Assembly (NCBI RefSeq): GCF_020921035.1
Contig: NC_063157.1
Span: 14,891,777 to 14,955,776, forward strand
Reading direction: 5' to 3'
From: Rhodamnia argentea
Lineage: Eukaryota > Streptophyta > Magnoliopsida > Myrtales > Myrtaceae
DNA: 64,000 nt
Made by a program: the position numbers and the translations under genes
The notes under the pieces: generated by a model
Told to the model about the DNA's origin: nothing
The model's database searches: none
What the model saw: only the letters and a program-made list of their open reading frames with translations
Part shown: positions 47,521 through 60,662 of the stretch, in pieces
Layout: each line of letters begins with the position of its first letter
Numbering within the stretch: the stretch's first letter is position 1

Positions 47521-49715
47521 AGTTTGCTTTGCAGAAAAACGAATGTTTTGAAAAATATTTTTGAAAAAATGACCGTTTGAATCGCTTAAAATAATTAGTC
47601 AATAAAAAATATTTTCATTATCGATAGCAATTTATGTCTTAAAATTTCCCGAACGATAAAAATACTTTTTGTTCATCCATTTTTATAAGAGATACGGGCG
47701 ATCATTTTTTGAAAAATATTTTTCAAATCATTCATCTTTCGCGAAATAAACGGAATCTAAAGAAGCAGCGATTAAATACATTGCCGGAGGCAGGTTTCAT
47801 CCATCCATCGAAAGCCTCTTATGGTGGCCCCAAGTCTTGTTCCGGAAGAAGACTAAGTTTAGGTGTTCAGTACGGGGATTGTGACAAAATTGAATTGGAG
47901 AACTAAGTTGGTTCGATTTAAAGAGTTCCATAACCAAATTGAATTTAAGCGGAGTTTTGAGGACTAAATTGAATATTGACAACTAATACAAGGACTATTC
48001 TTGACATTAGAGTGCAAGTTAGAATGCGGAGTGTGGTCATGTTGATATGATTCGATGCTCGAACTCAATCAGACTGGACTGAGTGATGAAGATTCCACGT
48101 TAATCTCATTAAACTCACGAGTTTTATTTCTTAAGCTTGGAGCAAGATTCACTATTCCGACTTTTCCCATAAACTCCAGCTCTAGTTTAAGCATTTATCT
48201 TAAAAGAAATGTCATATTTAATTTTTTTTATGGTATGTATATGTATAACTATAAGCTCAACTTCGTTTAAAAGTGGGATCAATTTGAACTTAATTTCTTT
48301 ATACCGGAGACATTTCGGCGAAGAATTGAAATGAGGTGGAAATGGAACGGTGAAAGGAATGCATGGAAAGAGGAATAGACAGATGCATAGTCACAAGTTG
48401 CACGAACACTCTTCAAGGGCCTTCGTGTCATGTTATATTGACACGCATTCGATACTCTCCGACATATATTGGACACCAAACACCGACACACGTCCTACAC
48501 TCTTTGACACACGATCGACACATGGTCAGCGCTCCGGACATGCCAACGATACGCGAGTTTAGCATTCTTACATGCAAGAGGTCAATTTTAAATATTTTCA
48601 ATAAATTAGGGGTCGAAATTTAAATTTTTTTAAAAAAATATATATACTCGAATCATACTAGTAAAAAAAAATAATCATGAATTATCTAACATGAGTGAAA
48701 AAAACTCACAGCTGATATTTTTATACATACATAATAATTTATTATGTATATATAAAAACTTATATTTAATATACAATATATCAAAATTCTCTACTTTGTG
48801 AGAAATAACGTATCAACATACCGTATCACGTGTCAGTGCTATGTAGGTCATGGGTCCATGGTCAAAGACCGCACATCGGTATCTTTATGTAAACTGAAGT
48901 TTGTCAAACTCCACCAAAATTAGATCATTACATTGAATATGCTTCAGACCAAAAAATAAAAAAGTTGAATATGCTTAATTTAATACCGTTTAAAAAAAGA
49001 AGAAGAAGAGGAGGAGGAGGAGGAGTTTTGACTTACTGCAACTGGTTATAAAGTCGCATCGACCCTGCAAAAGAGTTTGACAAATTCTTTTATCGTGGAT
49101 CCAATCGACTTATTAGTTCATCCGATTATTGACTTAATGTTAGTGGGACTCCGACCAAAATGCCAAGACGCCGCAAACACTGCTATGGCTGGGAATGAAC
49201 AAGCCTGAAGAAATCGGATTTCGTTTCTACGGAAGAAAAAACAACTTCCAAAACAAAGTCTTCCAAATTTTCAAAAAATAAACTAATCATAGATCCCGAA
49301 CGGCCAACACAGCGAGGGGAAAAAAGAATCCACCCCTCTAGGCTGGCGAAAGTTGTCGCGGACCGGAACACAAGCACACGTTAGGAAAGGGCAATGCAAT
49401 GCAGTTACTTAAAATTCCCAAGCATTGGCTTTTTACTTCAAAACACCAATATGGAGACAGCAAATCTTATGTCCAAGTCACAGGATTAGGCAGCGAATAC
49501 TGGGATATTAGGATTAGGAACTCAGCTGAGCAAATGTCCTAAAAAGATGAAAACAACATTACATACCCAAAAACAAAAAATCACGGAGCCCTTGACACCT
49601 AATGAATCCCAATTAGAATATAAGAGAGGCAACCGTTGCACGTGTTGGCCATCACCTCAACAGGTCTTCTTGGCCAATGGCAAAACACCTGGGACATAAT
49701 GAACCTAGCAGATTC
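47521..49715. other. Intergenic DNA
   Basis: No gene seen. A GACAC-rich degenerate repeat lies at about 48,425-48,556 (GACACGCATTCGATACTC, GACACACGTCC, GACACATGGTCAG). A GAA/GGA trinucleotide run is at 48,996-49,026. Confidence 0.45.
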
Positions 49716-50007
49716 CAAAACTCAATCCAGATTATAGGAAACGAAAACCATATAGAGGGAAATCATGCACAATTGCACAATTTGAGCAACAGACCAGTAG
49801 AAGTACCGTACGCAATCATCAGTGCATGTGATGATTGCTCAACATGTAAGTGAACCGCATGAATGCACATACATTGAATGAAGAATTCTACACAAGCATA
49901 TGAATTGGCTGCAACCAGAAAGTCCTCCCTCCCGGGAAGAAGTCTTACGTTACCAGAGAAAAAACTAAAACAGCTCCAAGAAGAAGAAAAGGAAGAAAAG
50001 TAAGAGG

Positions 50008-53000
50008 TCATAACATTTCTTGAGACTGTCTCACACAGCGAGCAACTTTCTTCCTGAACTCATTCCGGTTCTCCCTCCATTCCTTCTGCAGTACAAGTTT
50101 AGAATGATGTAAAAATAAGTCCTGAATAATTGGCAAGTAGAGCTACCACAAGCCCGCAAACATCACCCAAAAATCTTTAAAAATGCATTTCTCAATCTAC
50201 TATATTAGCCTAAAAAATAGAACAATCTAGCAGCAAGCCTTTTGAATATGATGCAGAAAAGCTCCAATCAAAACATAGAGCAGCCTAGCCCCATCCACAA
50301 ATCACAGAGATTTGGGCCCCACCGCACAAGAAGTTCTACCAACCAGACATGCACAGGTATACATTTCCTTCCTGGTCAAGGGATAAAAAGGCTTCTATCA
50401 AACAAAGATAGATCAATGCCTCCAATTATGTGCCCCGCATACAATATTTTCTAACTTCAAGGAGGATATATCCAGCTATTCATACAAAGGCAGAGAAACA
50501 GGATTTTACTGCTACTACAACAATCAGATGATATAGCTCCCAAAATGTTCCTCCTACCAACAGCTATAAACACATTTCTCATTATGGCCTCCACCTCCGG
50601 CATCCTTGTTCCTACATGCAGGTCATTATCGACCAAACTGGACATAGTTGTCTAAACAGGTTGAATAAGAAAAAGAGGATGTCAAAAAATTACCGCAGCT
50701 TCAACATTTGCTGGAGATTCGTCATTGGGACTGGAAAGCATCGATATAATACTTAAAACTATGCTCTCAACCTGCCAAATGGAGAGACATCAGTCATTAC
50801 ATGGAATTATGAAAACACGAACCATGTATAGCAATTGAATGTTTTCTGATCCAAAGCAAGGAGAATGAGGAAAAGGCCATAGTAAAAGCAGTCAAACCAT
50901 AACTTTGGTGTGTCAAAGCCAATCAGGGAAACAGGAAACAAGGCTACAAAAATTTTGAAAGTATTACTAGGCCTGAAACATGATGAACATTATAGAAAAT
51001 TTATCGAAATCTTTCAATTCAGTATCATTAGGTCTTGCAAATGCAACATGAACATTCAATAATTGAGTGTAAAATGATGAAGACTTTCTCCAATCCAATA
51101 ATCTAGGTCATCAAATTGCTGGTAAAACTAAATTTTTTTTCTCCTCCACAGGAAAATAGAAGCCCCAAAGTCACCGATACTACAATCACAGTATATACCA
51201 CCATTTTCCACAAGACATGCTTTCTACTAAGTTTCTACACTCATAGCATGCAACTCATGCAAAAATTGTACCAACTAAATGACTTGACTTTCACATTTCA
51301 TGTCTCTGTCATCCACAATATGGCAATAGTATGGTGCTTTGCATGGATCAAAACAGTGCCGGCACAGTGTCCGGTGTTCCTCAGTACTTTTTGTTGAGCA
51401 TATTTACAAAGCACCCAGGATACAGCTTGCTATGGCATCCATTTTTGTAGAATACACTTTGCCATGGGATCCCCGTTTTCAAATCGTAGGCTGACTACCT
51501 TTTATTCACATGACCCACTACACTCTCGCATTCCTTCCAAATCTAGGGATCAGAGAGTAGAGCTACCCACATGGTTTGTTTCCAAAAAGGGCCCCCACTC
51601 AGACAACTCTATAGCCCTTTCCAGATAGGTATTTCGAATTCCGACGAATCTGACTTACAGCCAGGAAAGCATCTGAAGTCCCAAAATTGATGCTCTTTCA
51701 ATGGTACAGATTAAAAAGTGTCCCACAGGGAGAGTTTCTGACACCCCATACAACTGATGCATGTCAAGGACTGAAAGACCAATCCTATACCCATTATAGT
51801 AAATATTTCTTGGTAGATCACCTTCATCATGAGACGAATGATGTACTTCAGCATGGGTATATCAACTGTGATACTGTCTTCCAATTGTAACATAAGTTAT
51901 CTTTAGTTTTAAAAATCAGCAGTCACAGAAGGCAATTACATAAAAAGGAAAAAGAATCATCGGTTAGGTCCATTTATATCCTGAAAGTTGAACCGTTGCA
52001 AAATCTAGCGAGACAAACTCATGCAATGCGTTATAGGCTAGTTATAGTTAAAAAACCATGGACTCTAAGGTTCTCTTTAATATTCATCCAAATTTTCATA
52101 TGTTTCAATTCTAGTCCTTACTTTTTGGTCCCACCACCATGAACAATTCTTAATGCAACCACTCATTGCTTATCCGATGGCCAAGAAGGCACCATAATGT
52201 CACTTATGTGACGCAAACTTCAAAAAGATAGAACCTCAACAATATGATGCCCATAAAATCAAAGAGGATGTCATATTTCGAAGAAATGGAGAGCTGAAGC
52301 AACAGCATCGAAGAGCCCAGACACCCCCATTGTTAGGAAGACAAAAGGGCCAAAGCAAGAATAGTGAAAGTGTTATGCCGACTCCAGCTTAGTAATTTCT
52401 ACTGCCAGTCTTAGTAACTAACTACCAATGCAGATTAATTCATAGGCCCCAGATCAGACTAAACCAACTCAGGCAAAAGGCTAGTAAAACATGTTCCCAT
52501 GTGTACTTAAATGGAGTAAAATCTGCAAAAAGATCATACTTCATGACAAAAAAGTTTTGAGGTAAATTTGAGAAAAAATTATTGAAGTATTTTGGGGCAA
52601 TTAAGCCATCTAGATATCAGTGTAAAAGCACGAATTTAACAATGAATTCCCGTCAAAAGCTTCGGGTTGTGTTGCAGCGCCATATGTCATTTTCAGCTTG
52701 TTATGCCATTCCTTGGCCTCCTCAACCAGAGATTCTTATCAGGCACGGACAAAAAGCACTTGGATTTGTCTCCAGCAACCAGCTATTTTTCTTTCTCACA
52801 AAAAAGTAAACAGCAACCACCAATGCAGATTTATTCATAGGCCCCAGATCAGACTAAACCAAGTCATGCAAAAGGCTAGTAAAACATGTTCCCATGTGTA
52901 CTTAAATGGAGTAGAAATTGCAAAAGGATCATACTTCATGATAAAAAAGTTTTTGAGGTAAATTTGAGAAAAAGTATTGACGTACAAGTATTTTGGGGCA

Positions 53001-55060
53001 ATTAAGCCATCTCGATATCGGTGTCAAGGCATGAATTTAACAATTAATTTGCATCAAAAGCTTTGGGTTGTGTTGCGGCGCCATATGTCATTTTCAGCTT
53101 GCTATGCCATTCTTTGGCCTACTCAACTAGAGATTCTTATCAAGCACAGATAAAAAGCACTTGGATTTGTCTCCAGCAACCAGCTATTTTCCTTTCTCAC
53201 AAAAAAGTAAGCAGCAACACCAGCAGGGTGCTTTTTAAGAATTGCAGCATTCGATGGCCGAAATCCCTAAGCAAAGAGGATCCTTGAATACACCACAAGA
53301 AAGACTGATAAAAAAGCTCACTCATTGAGATTCGCGACTCAGTCATGCATTCAGAGTCAATGCCTCTCAATCGGGCAATACCATGGAAGGTGGTTAACAG
53401 ATTATGAGTACAAATAGGCGAATTTACTGAGAATGAAGGTAATGAAGCATGAAGAGAACGTGTTAAATCTCAGGACATACTGTGTGAACAGGAGACCAAC
53501 GTTCGCTTGCCAGCTCATATCCATTTGGATCGTCACCAGGTGGATGGAGAATCGAAATGCAAACTTTTCCATCAGGATAAACTAAAGTTACAGATGGCAA
53601 TGTTCAGGCAGTTAGAATAGCTAATGAAAGAGAAACTAAAAGCAGTAATGCCACAGTCTCGTTGGTAAAAGATGGCTCTCACCATTTGGATGCCACACCT
53701 CCGATGTAAACCTCACTGTTGGAGGACTGACGGGATAGTTGGGTGGAAAGCTCATTATTGCGCTAAAGAAACCTCCTTCACTGACATAAGAATGTGAATA
53801 GCAGAAAAATGTCAAAAATTTTCTTCAGTACATAATAGATTCCCGATAATAAAAGATGCTAGATAAGTGTGCCAGTGCCCTAAGTCAACAGAGGATGGGA
53901 GAAGCCGCAAAATAACAGGGTGAAAAAATTGATAAATACAAGAACAAATTAGCAGCCTCCTTCTAAAAGCCACACTTTGATCTCAAGCTGAAGGCTGGTG
54001 TCACCCAAAATCAAAATATGAGTTGACAAAACACAAATTTGAAGACTAAGACCCAAAACTAACAGGCAATATGAGATATTTAATCTCACATGAATGTTTA
54101 AAGCACTGCCCCCATGCATACGACTTAATCCTCATGAAAACCTTGTCTCACACTAAAGTACAAACAAACAAGTAAAGTAGTACTGTCCCAAAAGAACGAC
54201 AAAAACAAGAATAGAAGATTGTCGAAACACAACCGCTACCTTATGTGATACAAATCATATATCTAGTCAAGGTAACGCCCCATCAAAGTTGGGAAAAGTA
54301 TGCGAGGAAATTGATCTAATCCCATCACCATCACCTCGTGCAGTCAAAGTAATATATCAAGTAATATCCATCAATTAAACCATTAGCTGAGCATGTGGTA
54401 TCCAAGTTATAACCTTCTTCTCCCTGGTCATACCCACCACCAAGTTTTAGTCTTTCAAACCAACTAATACATCTCCTCAGTCAGCTGCCAAATTTTTTTA
54501 TTCCAGAACGCGCATACCGAACAATACTTGGAGCCGAAGCATCATGACAATCGACACAAAATCCAGCTCCAAATAAACAGATACCCAATTGGAACACCTC
54601 CTTCCATGGTCGATATAGCAAACGATCCACTTTTTAAAAAACCATTCCGAAACACTTAACCAAAAGCAAGCACCTTTTCAGAACAAAACCAACCATCGAT
54701 GCCACCGCATCAAACTAATCAACACGCGAGAAAAATTCAAACTTCATCAAGATCATCACTTCGAGCTCAACAAACCACAAAACCGATTCCCACTCACTAT
54801 AGGGTGTCGGGAGGGCCGATTATGGAGACGCTCCACTCGAACACGTTGGTCTCGTCCACCAACCCCGCGGAGAATCCATCCACCGGGTTCCTGCAAAGAT
54901 CTGCAGCCATCACAGACACGGGCGCGATCATCATAACCCAAAAAAAAAAAGAAACGAAAGTGGATAAACCCTAAAAGAATGAAGACGAAATCAGGAAGGG
55001 ATTCAGAATCGGACCTCGGAGCTGCTTCTGGAGGAGAAGACTGGCTTGATTCGAAGCCAT
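50008..55060 (-). CDS. UBC7-type ubiquitin-conjugating enzyme E2, copy B
   Basis: Same enzyme class and architecture as copy A: exons 55,060-55,015, 54,900-54,798, 53,780-53,683, 53,581-53,481, 50,771-50,694 and 50,085-50,008, all with GT/AG junctions and identical phases, 167 aa. HPN motif (80-82), catalytic Cys90 in GKVCISIL and the acidic loop are intact. By my translation it differs from copy A only in the last exon: [14 protein letters not shown] here against [14 protein letters not shown] in copy A. Introns are shorter overall (intron 4 is 2.7 kb, intron 5 is 608 bp). Near-identical protein with diverged introns suggests purifying selection on both copies. Both ATGs follow short leaders; this one has a GA tract in the leader or promoter. 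Confidence 0.95.
52425..53275. repeat. About 400-bp tandem duplication in E2 copy B intron 4
   Basis: ATTCATAGGCCCCAGATCAG to AGCACTTGGATTTGTCTCCA occurs at about 52,436-52,775 and again at about 52,831-53,175, with roughly 93-95% identity by eye. It is much younger than the degenerate repeats in copy A. Confidence 0.85.
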
Positions 55061-55107
55061 CACCCGCCGATTATTAAGGGAGGGAAGCACGACTACAGGG
55101 AGTCTTC

Positions 55108-55130
55108 GCTGAGAGAGAGAGAGAGAGAGT
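55108..55130. repeat. (GA)n microsatellite upstream of E2 copy B
   Basis: About ten GA units 50 bp upstream of the ATG. The copy A equivalent has only a short GAGAGA. Confidence 0.9.
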
Positions 55131-55260
55131 CGGTTCTGTAGACGAGACCCAAAAACCTTATTGAGAAGCTTCAGTTCAGATGGAGAAAAATATAAAAACT
55201 GCAAAAAGGAAACAAAATTATAATAAAATAATTATTTTTTTGATAATTTTGGTGAATAGG

Positions 55261-55950
55261 GATTACGGGGTCAAAAAAGCAAACGACATGGGGGGATCAA
55301 ATCGTCGGATTATCAAGTTCGATTTGTCGCTTGCCAGTTGTTATTTACGGAAGATGAATATTCGCTACGTTTAAATAAAATAATTAGGATAGATTTAGCT
55401 ATAATGTTATTTTTTTTCCCTATCAAAGTGATACGCAAATAAATTGCGCGATTTTATAGCAAATCTAAACATGCTATCATTCGAAGATTCAAAAGTAATT
55501 TCGGACTACGGGATCAAAAAGGGAACAATTTGGGAAATCGGATTGTTGGATTATCAAGTTCGATTTGTCACTTGCAAGTTGCCAGTTAGGGGAAATGAAT
55601 ATTCGCTATATTTAAATAAAGTAATTAGGATAGATTTAGCTATAATCTTATTCTTTTTGTATCAAACTGATTCTTAAATAAATTGCGCGATTGTATAGCA
55701 GATTTAAAGATATTGTTAATCAATGAATTAAAAGTAATTTCGGACTACGGGGTCAAAAAGAGAACAATATGTGAAATCAGATCGTCCGATTATCGGGTTC
55801 GATTTGTCACTTGCCAATTGTTAGATAGGAAAGATTAATATTCATTGTGTTTACATAAAGAAATTAGGATAGATTTAACTTTAATCTTATTCTTTCCGTA
55901 TCGATTTGACGCACAAATAAATTGCCCGATTTTAAAATAAATTTGAATAT
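55261..55950. repeat. About 240-bp tandem repeat, three copies, beside E2 copy B promoter
   Basis: Units begin GA(T/C)TACGGGGTCAAAAA at 55,261, 55,503 and 55,743 (periods 242 and 240). Shared landmarks are TATCAAGTTCGATTTGTC, AATTAGGATAGATTTA and AAATAAATTGCGCGATT. The third copy is incomplete at its end. Open frames within (for example 55,444-55,677) are repeat artefacts. Confidence 0.9.
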
Positions 55951-56528
55951 TTATTTTTAGATTATTTGTGAGAATATTCAAGATGACGTGGGATTTCTTC
56001 TATTTCTACTTTTTCCTTGGTGGAAGTGGAATATTCCAAAAATTAGATGATAGGTAAAATTCAACACAGAGACGTATGATTCTTAAAGATAAGAATTGGA
56101 TTCCCTTCACAATTTCGAATAACAAAGTAAATATATCAAATGATTTGGACAAGCGAAGTTCATCAATTGAAATTTCGTTGCATCCCATGTATACTACAAT
56201 TTGCACATGTATGATGATGATGATGATTATTATTATTATTATTATGGTTGTATGATTATGGATGGTAGGTACAACCACTCTTAAGTGAGAATTCAATGTT
56301 GAAGATATGACCTTACATTTCCTCTATTCATAAACATAGACGTAGACTCAAAAGACCTCTTACTTTTACACAGCGAATTAACCTTCAGCTAGCCTGATCT
56401 CCTTACCTTTGACGAATGTTTTAATTGTGTAGACTATCTTTAATTGCCTTTAATCTAATCGTTCTAGCACACCTTCTAATATACCTTTTAATTGACTTTA
56501 TTGACTTAATAATTCTAATACCAAGTCT
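55951..56528. other. Intergenic DNA with ATG/ATT microsatellite
   Basis: Trinucleotide tracts (ATG)n(ATT)n at about 56,213-56,244. No gene seen. Confidence 0.5.
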
Positions 56529-56952
56529 TAGGGGTGTCAAAAAAGCCCGGACTGGTCCGACCTGGGCCGGCCCGAAAATTCACCCTAATTTTCGGGCTTT
56601 TCGGGCCAGCTTGGTATTGTTAGGATCGGGCCGGCCCGATTCCAGCCTCTTTTTTTACCAACGTTTTCTTTTCAATTTATCTTATTTCCATGCCGGCCCG
56701 ATTCCAACTCTTTTTTTTCACCAACGTTTTCTTTTTCATTTATCTTATTTTCATTTTTATTTTTTATATTCTTTCATTCTACAAACATGTCAAGTGATTT
56801 TGATTCAAAAAAGAAAAAAAAAGAAAAGAATAAAACAGAAACCGACCCCACCGGATCTAACCCCGAAGAGGGTTTGAGTCGGGTCGGGCTTGGCACTATT
56901 TAGCTCCGGACCGGCTCGGGCCGGCCAAGACCCGGCCCCGTTGACACCCCTA
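56529..56952. mobile_element. hAT-like MITE, 424 bp
   Basis: Perfect 12-bp TIRs TAGGGGTGTCAA / TTGACACCCCTA; flanking 8-bp CCAAGTCT (56,521-56,528) and CCAAGCCC (56,953-56,960), six of eight matching. Interior rich in GGCCGGCCCG. The open frame at 56,425-56,877 merely crosses it. Confidence 0.85.
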
Positions 56953-57524
56953 CCAAGCCCATATCGATTTTTGTTGTTGTTGTTATTGTATTGCGTTTGC
57001 TACTTCTAGCCAAAATGAGAACTATTTGGTCAACGCCAGCAGTAAAAATGCAAAATGCTTAACTTCATCTTGCGATTTCCCATCTTTAGCCACGGCCTAG
57101 GGCTCAGATAGCAATGGAGAAAACCCAGATTAAGAATCAATCTATTTATGAAATTAGGGAACAACATATAGATTGATACAACTACGAAGGAAAAAAAAAC
57201 CATATAGAGATCATTAACTAAAGTACGATTAGATGGCATTATGTAATATCTAAGAATTAAGCCTATATGTTGAAAAGTAAGGAACCAAAATGAAAATTCA
57301 AAATGAAAGAAAATTAAAAGATTTCTATAAATTCGAAAACCTCTAATATCCACAAATCGTGAAAGACTTGATGTTAAATTCTTGTTGTAGAAGGACTGAA
57401 TTGGCATCGGTTCAATAAATTTAACTTGGTTGGGTAATTTTTTCGATGTAATGTAGATAAGATGGTTACTCACATGATTTTTGGTGATCGAGTCCACATT
57501 AATTTATCCTAAACTTTTAGTCCT

Positions 57525-57943
57525 AAACTTTTCATTCTTCAAATTATTCCTAAACTTCTGTGCCGAATTACTTTGTAGTCCTTCCAGCAAATTTTCGATA
57601 GGAATTGCTAACACGATGGTATAGTCATCGTCGGTCGTCCTATGTAGTGCATTGTTTGGTTAACGATTTCCAACGAAGATTGATAGCAAGGACTACATTA
57701 GAATTTCGCCTCAATGTTTAGGGTTAAGTTGGTCAATTTCCATTACATAGGAAAAGTTATCCATCCACATTAAACCTATCATACGGATGTCAATTTTCAA
57801 TTTTACCAATTTAGTCCTAAACCTCTACGCGAAATTCTTACGTAGGTCTTCCGGCTAATTTTGGCGGAAACCATTGACATGGTGATCTAGTCATCGTCGG
57901 TAATTTTATGTGATGCATTGTCCGGTCGGCGATTTTCAATGAG
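57525..57943. repeat. Diverged direct repeat, about 260-bp spacing
   Basis: TTCCTAAACTTCTGTGCCGA...TAGTCATCGTCGGT...TGTAGTGCATTGT is echoed 260 bp later by GTCCTAAACCTCTACGCGAA...TAGTCATCGTCGGT...TGTGATGCATTGT. No coding seen. Probably remains of a dispersed repeat. Confidence 0.65.
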
Positions 57944-58698
57944 CAATAGATTTAGGACCGGTGAAACAATCCCTCCTTATTATGTGCGCTATGAATCTCA
58001 TCTTACCTGGTGTCACACGCGTGCACATCTCATTTTTCATCGATTGGTTGCACCATCATCGTCACGTGATGTGTTCGTCCCACTGAATACTTTCTCGGTG
58101 GCCGTAGTGCCTTGCCACGAGATACAAAGAATACATGTGCTGATGCATCCAATCTAAATCAACAGGCCATGCACAAAGGGAATAAAGCTGACCCTAGACA
58201 TCGCTTTGACTTTCCAAAACAGAAGAAATCCAACTTTCCCACTAAGAAAGAATCTCCAATCACAAACAATGTCATAATCTCCGAATACCTTAATATTTAA
58301 CTATATTTATAAAAAATAATAATTTGAAAAACATTTTCAATAATCGCTTATGCACTTATAAAATAAATCAACAAAAAATATTTTTATAGTCCATAACAAA
58401 TATTTAGACATAAACAATTGATCATAAAAAAGATTTCATGTGTAAAAATATTTAGATATAAATTCGTACTAATGATGAAAATATTTTTTTTATGTATTTA
58501 ACTTTAAAGGTTACAGACGAATATTTTTGAAAAAAAAAAATTGTTGCATTATTTGAAAAGAATGTTACGTGTTTTCCGTGGGCCCGTGGCTTATGTGAGA
58601 TCATGTGCTACCGACGTGTGAAGAGAATTGTGGGCCCCGAAGGAAAAGAAAGTATGTGCGTTTGGAGCACATTCCCAAATAGCCCTTTGGGCCTTGAA
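57944..58698. other. Intergenic AT-rich DNA
   Basis: No gene, domain or ordered repeat recognised. Confidence 0.45.
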
Positions 58699-59719
58699 GG
58701 GGCTATGGTAACATTTCTAAAAGTAAAATTCTGCTCCAAAAGTACTTCTGAAGCATATATCCATTTGATAACGTAACTTCTAAAGCGGATATTCGTTTGA
58801 TTACGTAACCTCTGAAACGGAAATCCGTTTGGTTAAAATTTTTACTTCTGAATTTTTTTTTTACTTCTGAAGTAAATTTTCACTTCTGAAATTATTTTTC
58901 CCCCACTTTGAAAAGTTAAAAAAATTGTTTATGAACTCAAGATGTACTTTTTACCTTACCCTCTTTTCATTACGCCCTCACTTTCTTTTTGACCACGCCT
59001 CTCGTAAACCTCCGTCACCGCCCACCGCCGACCAACCGCTTGCAACCACTATTACCCGTCGACCACCACCGACCACCCCGCATCCCCGCCTGCGACCACC
59101 ACCAATCGCCTACCACGCCCGTCACCGACCACGATCGCCGCCACCCGTCGACCACCCCTCGCCGCCAACTACCACCGATCACCCCTCGCCGACCACCGCC
59201 CACTACGGGTCGCCACCCCTCATCTCCAACCTTCGACCACCACTGCTGCCGACCACTACCCATCGTCGACAGCCGCAACCATCGACCATCGCCCCACCCA
59301 CCGGCCCAATCTACCGCTACCTCCGCCGGCACCGTCGCCAACCACCACTGTTGCCCGCCGCCATCGCCGAGTCACCATCTCCGCCCGCGCGAAGTAGAAA
59401 ATAATTAATAATTTTTATTTTTAAAAAATTAAAAAATATTTTTTAATAATAAAAATTTATTTATTTAAAGAAATTTTAAAATTTTAAAAATGAAGTAAAA
59501 AATTTTTGGCCGCCGAAAATAATTTTTCATAAAAGATTTTGTGCTAATAATATTTCGGAAGTATAAATTTTCAACCGTTAGCAAACGGATTTCTCTAATC
59601 AGAAATCAATTTTTTTAGCAAAAGTAAAAAAAATCAACTTATACTTCTGAGTAGAAATAGAAAAATCAACTTCTAAAAAAAGGTTGATTTTTAAAGTGGA
59701 AGTGTTATCATGCATGCCC
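58699..59719. mobile_element. MITE-like element with GC-rich CCACC core
   Basis: Imperfect TIRs: left GGGGCTATGGTAACATTTCT, right (reverse complement) GGGCATGCATGATAACACTT. The core at 59,000-59,400 is a degenerate CCACCGCCGACCA repeat, which creates false Pro/His/Arg-rich open frames on both strands. TSD not resolved. Confidence 0.5.
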
Positions 59720-59768
59720 TAAAGATCATTGGACAAATGCTAAACTTTTGTTTGATAAACAATTTTTA

Positions 59769-60600
59769 GGATCTCATTGGGAAAACTCTTTGTATTTCCA
59801 CAGCCTTCCAAAGCCTTTGGCTTACTAGTACTGGGCATTTAATATTTTGGGAATGCTGAAGTGCACAATTAATGATGCTTTTTATTTTAATTTTGCCCTC
59901 ACCAATTTTTCGTATTCCTATTTTATCCCCGAAATTGGCATTGTTCATCCCAATTCTTTGCACACCTTCTCTCTTTGAATAAGGGCACTCTGTGAACCGA
60001 GGGATGGTTAACGCTAATGGTCGCGGATCGATGAGACCAGATCCGGAGGGTCAATACAAGATTTGGAGAATCGAGGCTTGCCGATGGCCGCCGAGGCTTG
60101 CGTGACACTCGTGTTCAATTTTGAGCCCTAATCACTAGAGTTGACGTCGCCCCGGTCGAGCACGGCCGAGTTGGAGACTCCGGGCTCATTGCCTTTGTTG
60201 GATGTAGCTTGCCTGAGATCGTGTAACCTAAGTGTCGCCTTGCTTGGGGTTGCTTGATCTCGAGGGCTCAGTCTTTGGGTTCGCACGATCCTCACAAGCC
60301 TAGATCCGGGGTTGCGGAGGTTGCACCGTAGATGTCGGCACCCCTCGCCTAGGGTGGCATGACCTCGGCGGCCGACGTATGCGGGGTTGCGCGACACGGG
60401 GATCGCCATGGCTAGACCTTCCAGGACGACTCGAACTTGGGTATGTTAGGAATTGTGTTTTTCTCTTACCAAAGTCCTTTCATGTAAATAGTATTTACCA
60501 AATATTATTTGCATTTCGTGAAATTTTTTTAGCCTAAAAAACCCTTAGCCCCAGATCCTCTGCATAAGGCATTTTCTCAAAAACTCTCCCAAACCCACCC
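59769..60600. mobile_element. Harbinger-like MITE with GC-rich core
   Basis: Left GGATCTCATTGGGAAAACTC, right (reverse complement) GGGTGGGTTTGGGAGAGTTT. Flanks TTA and TGA. The core (60,060-60,420) has CGAGGCTTGCGTGAC and GGGTTGCGCGACACGGG. Same core family as 42,202-42,782 and 34,700-35,300. Confidence 0.5.
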
Positions 60601-60662
60601 TGAATCCTCGCGAACACACGCCTCCCAAGATCGAACGTAACTATGGTTCGAGTGACTACACA

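Noticed and set aside
58925-59408. Pro/His/Arg-rich frames on both strands
   Set aside because: They arise from a degenerate CCACCGCCGACCA repeat in a MITE core. All frames are open and there is no domain.
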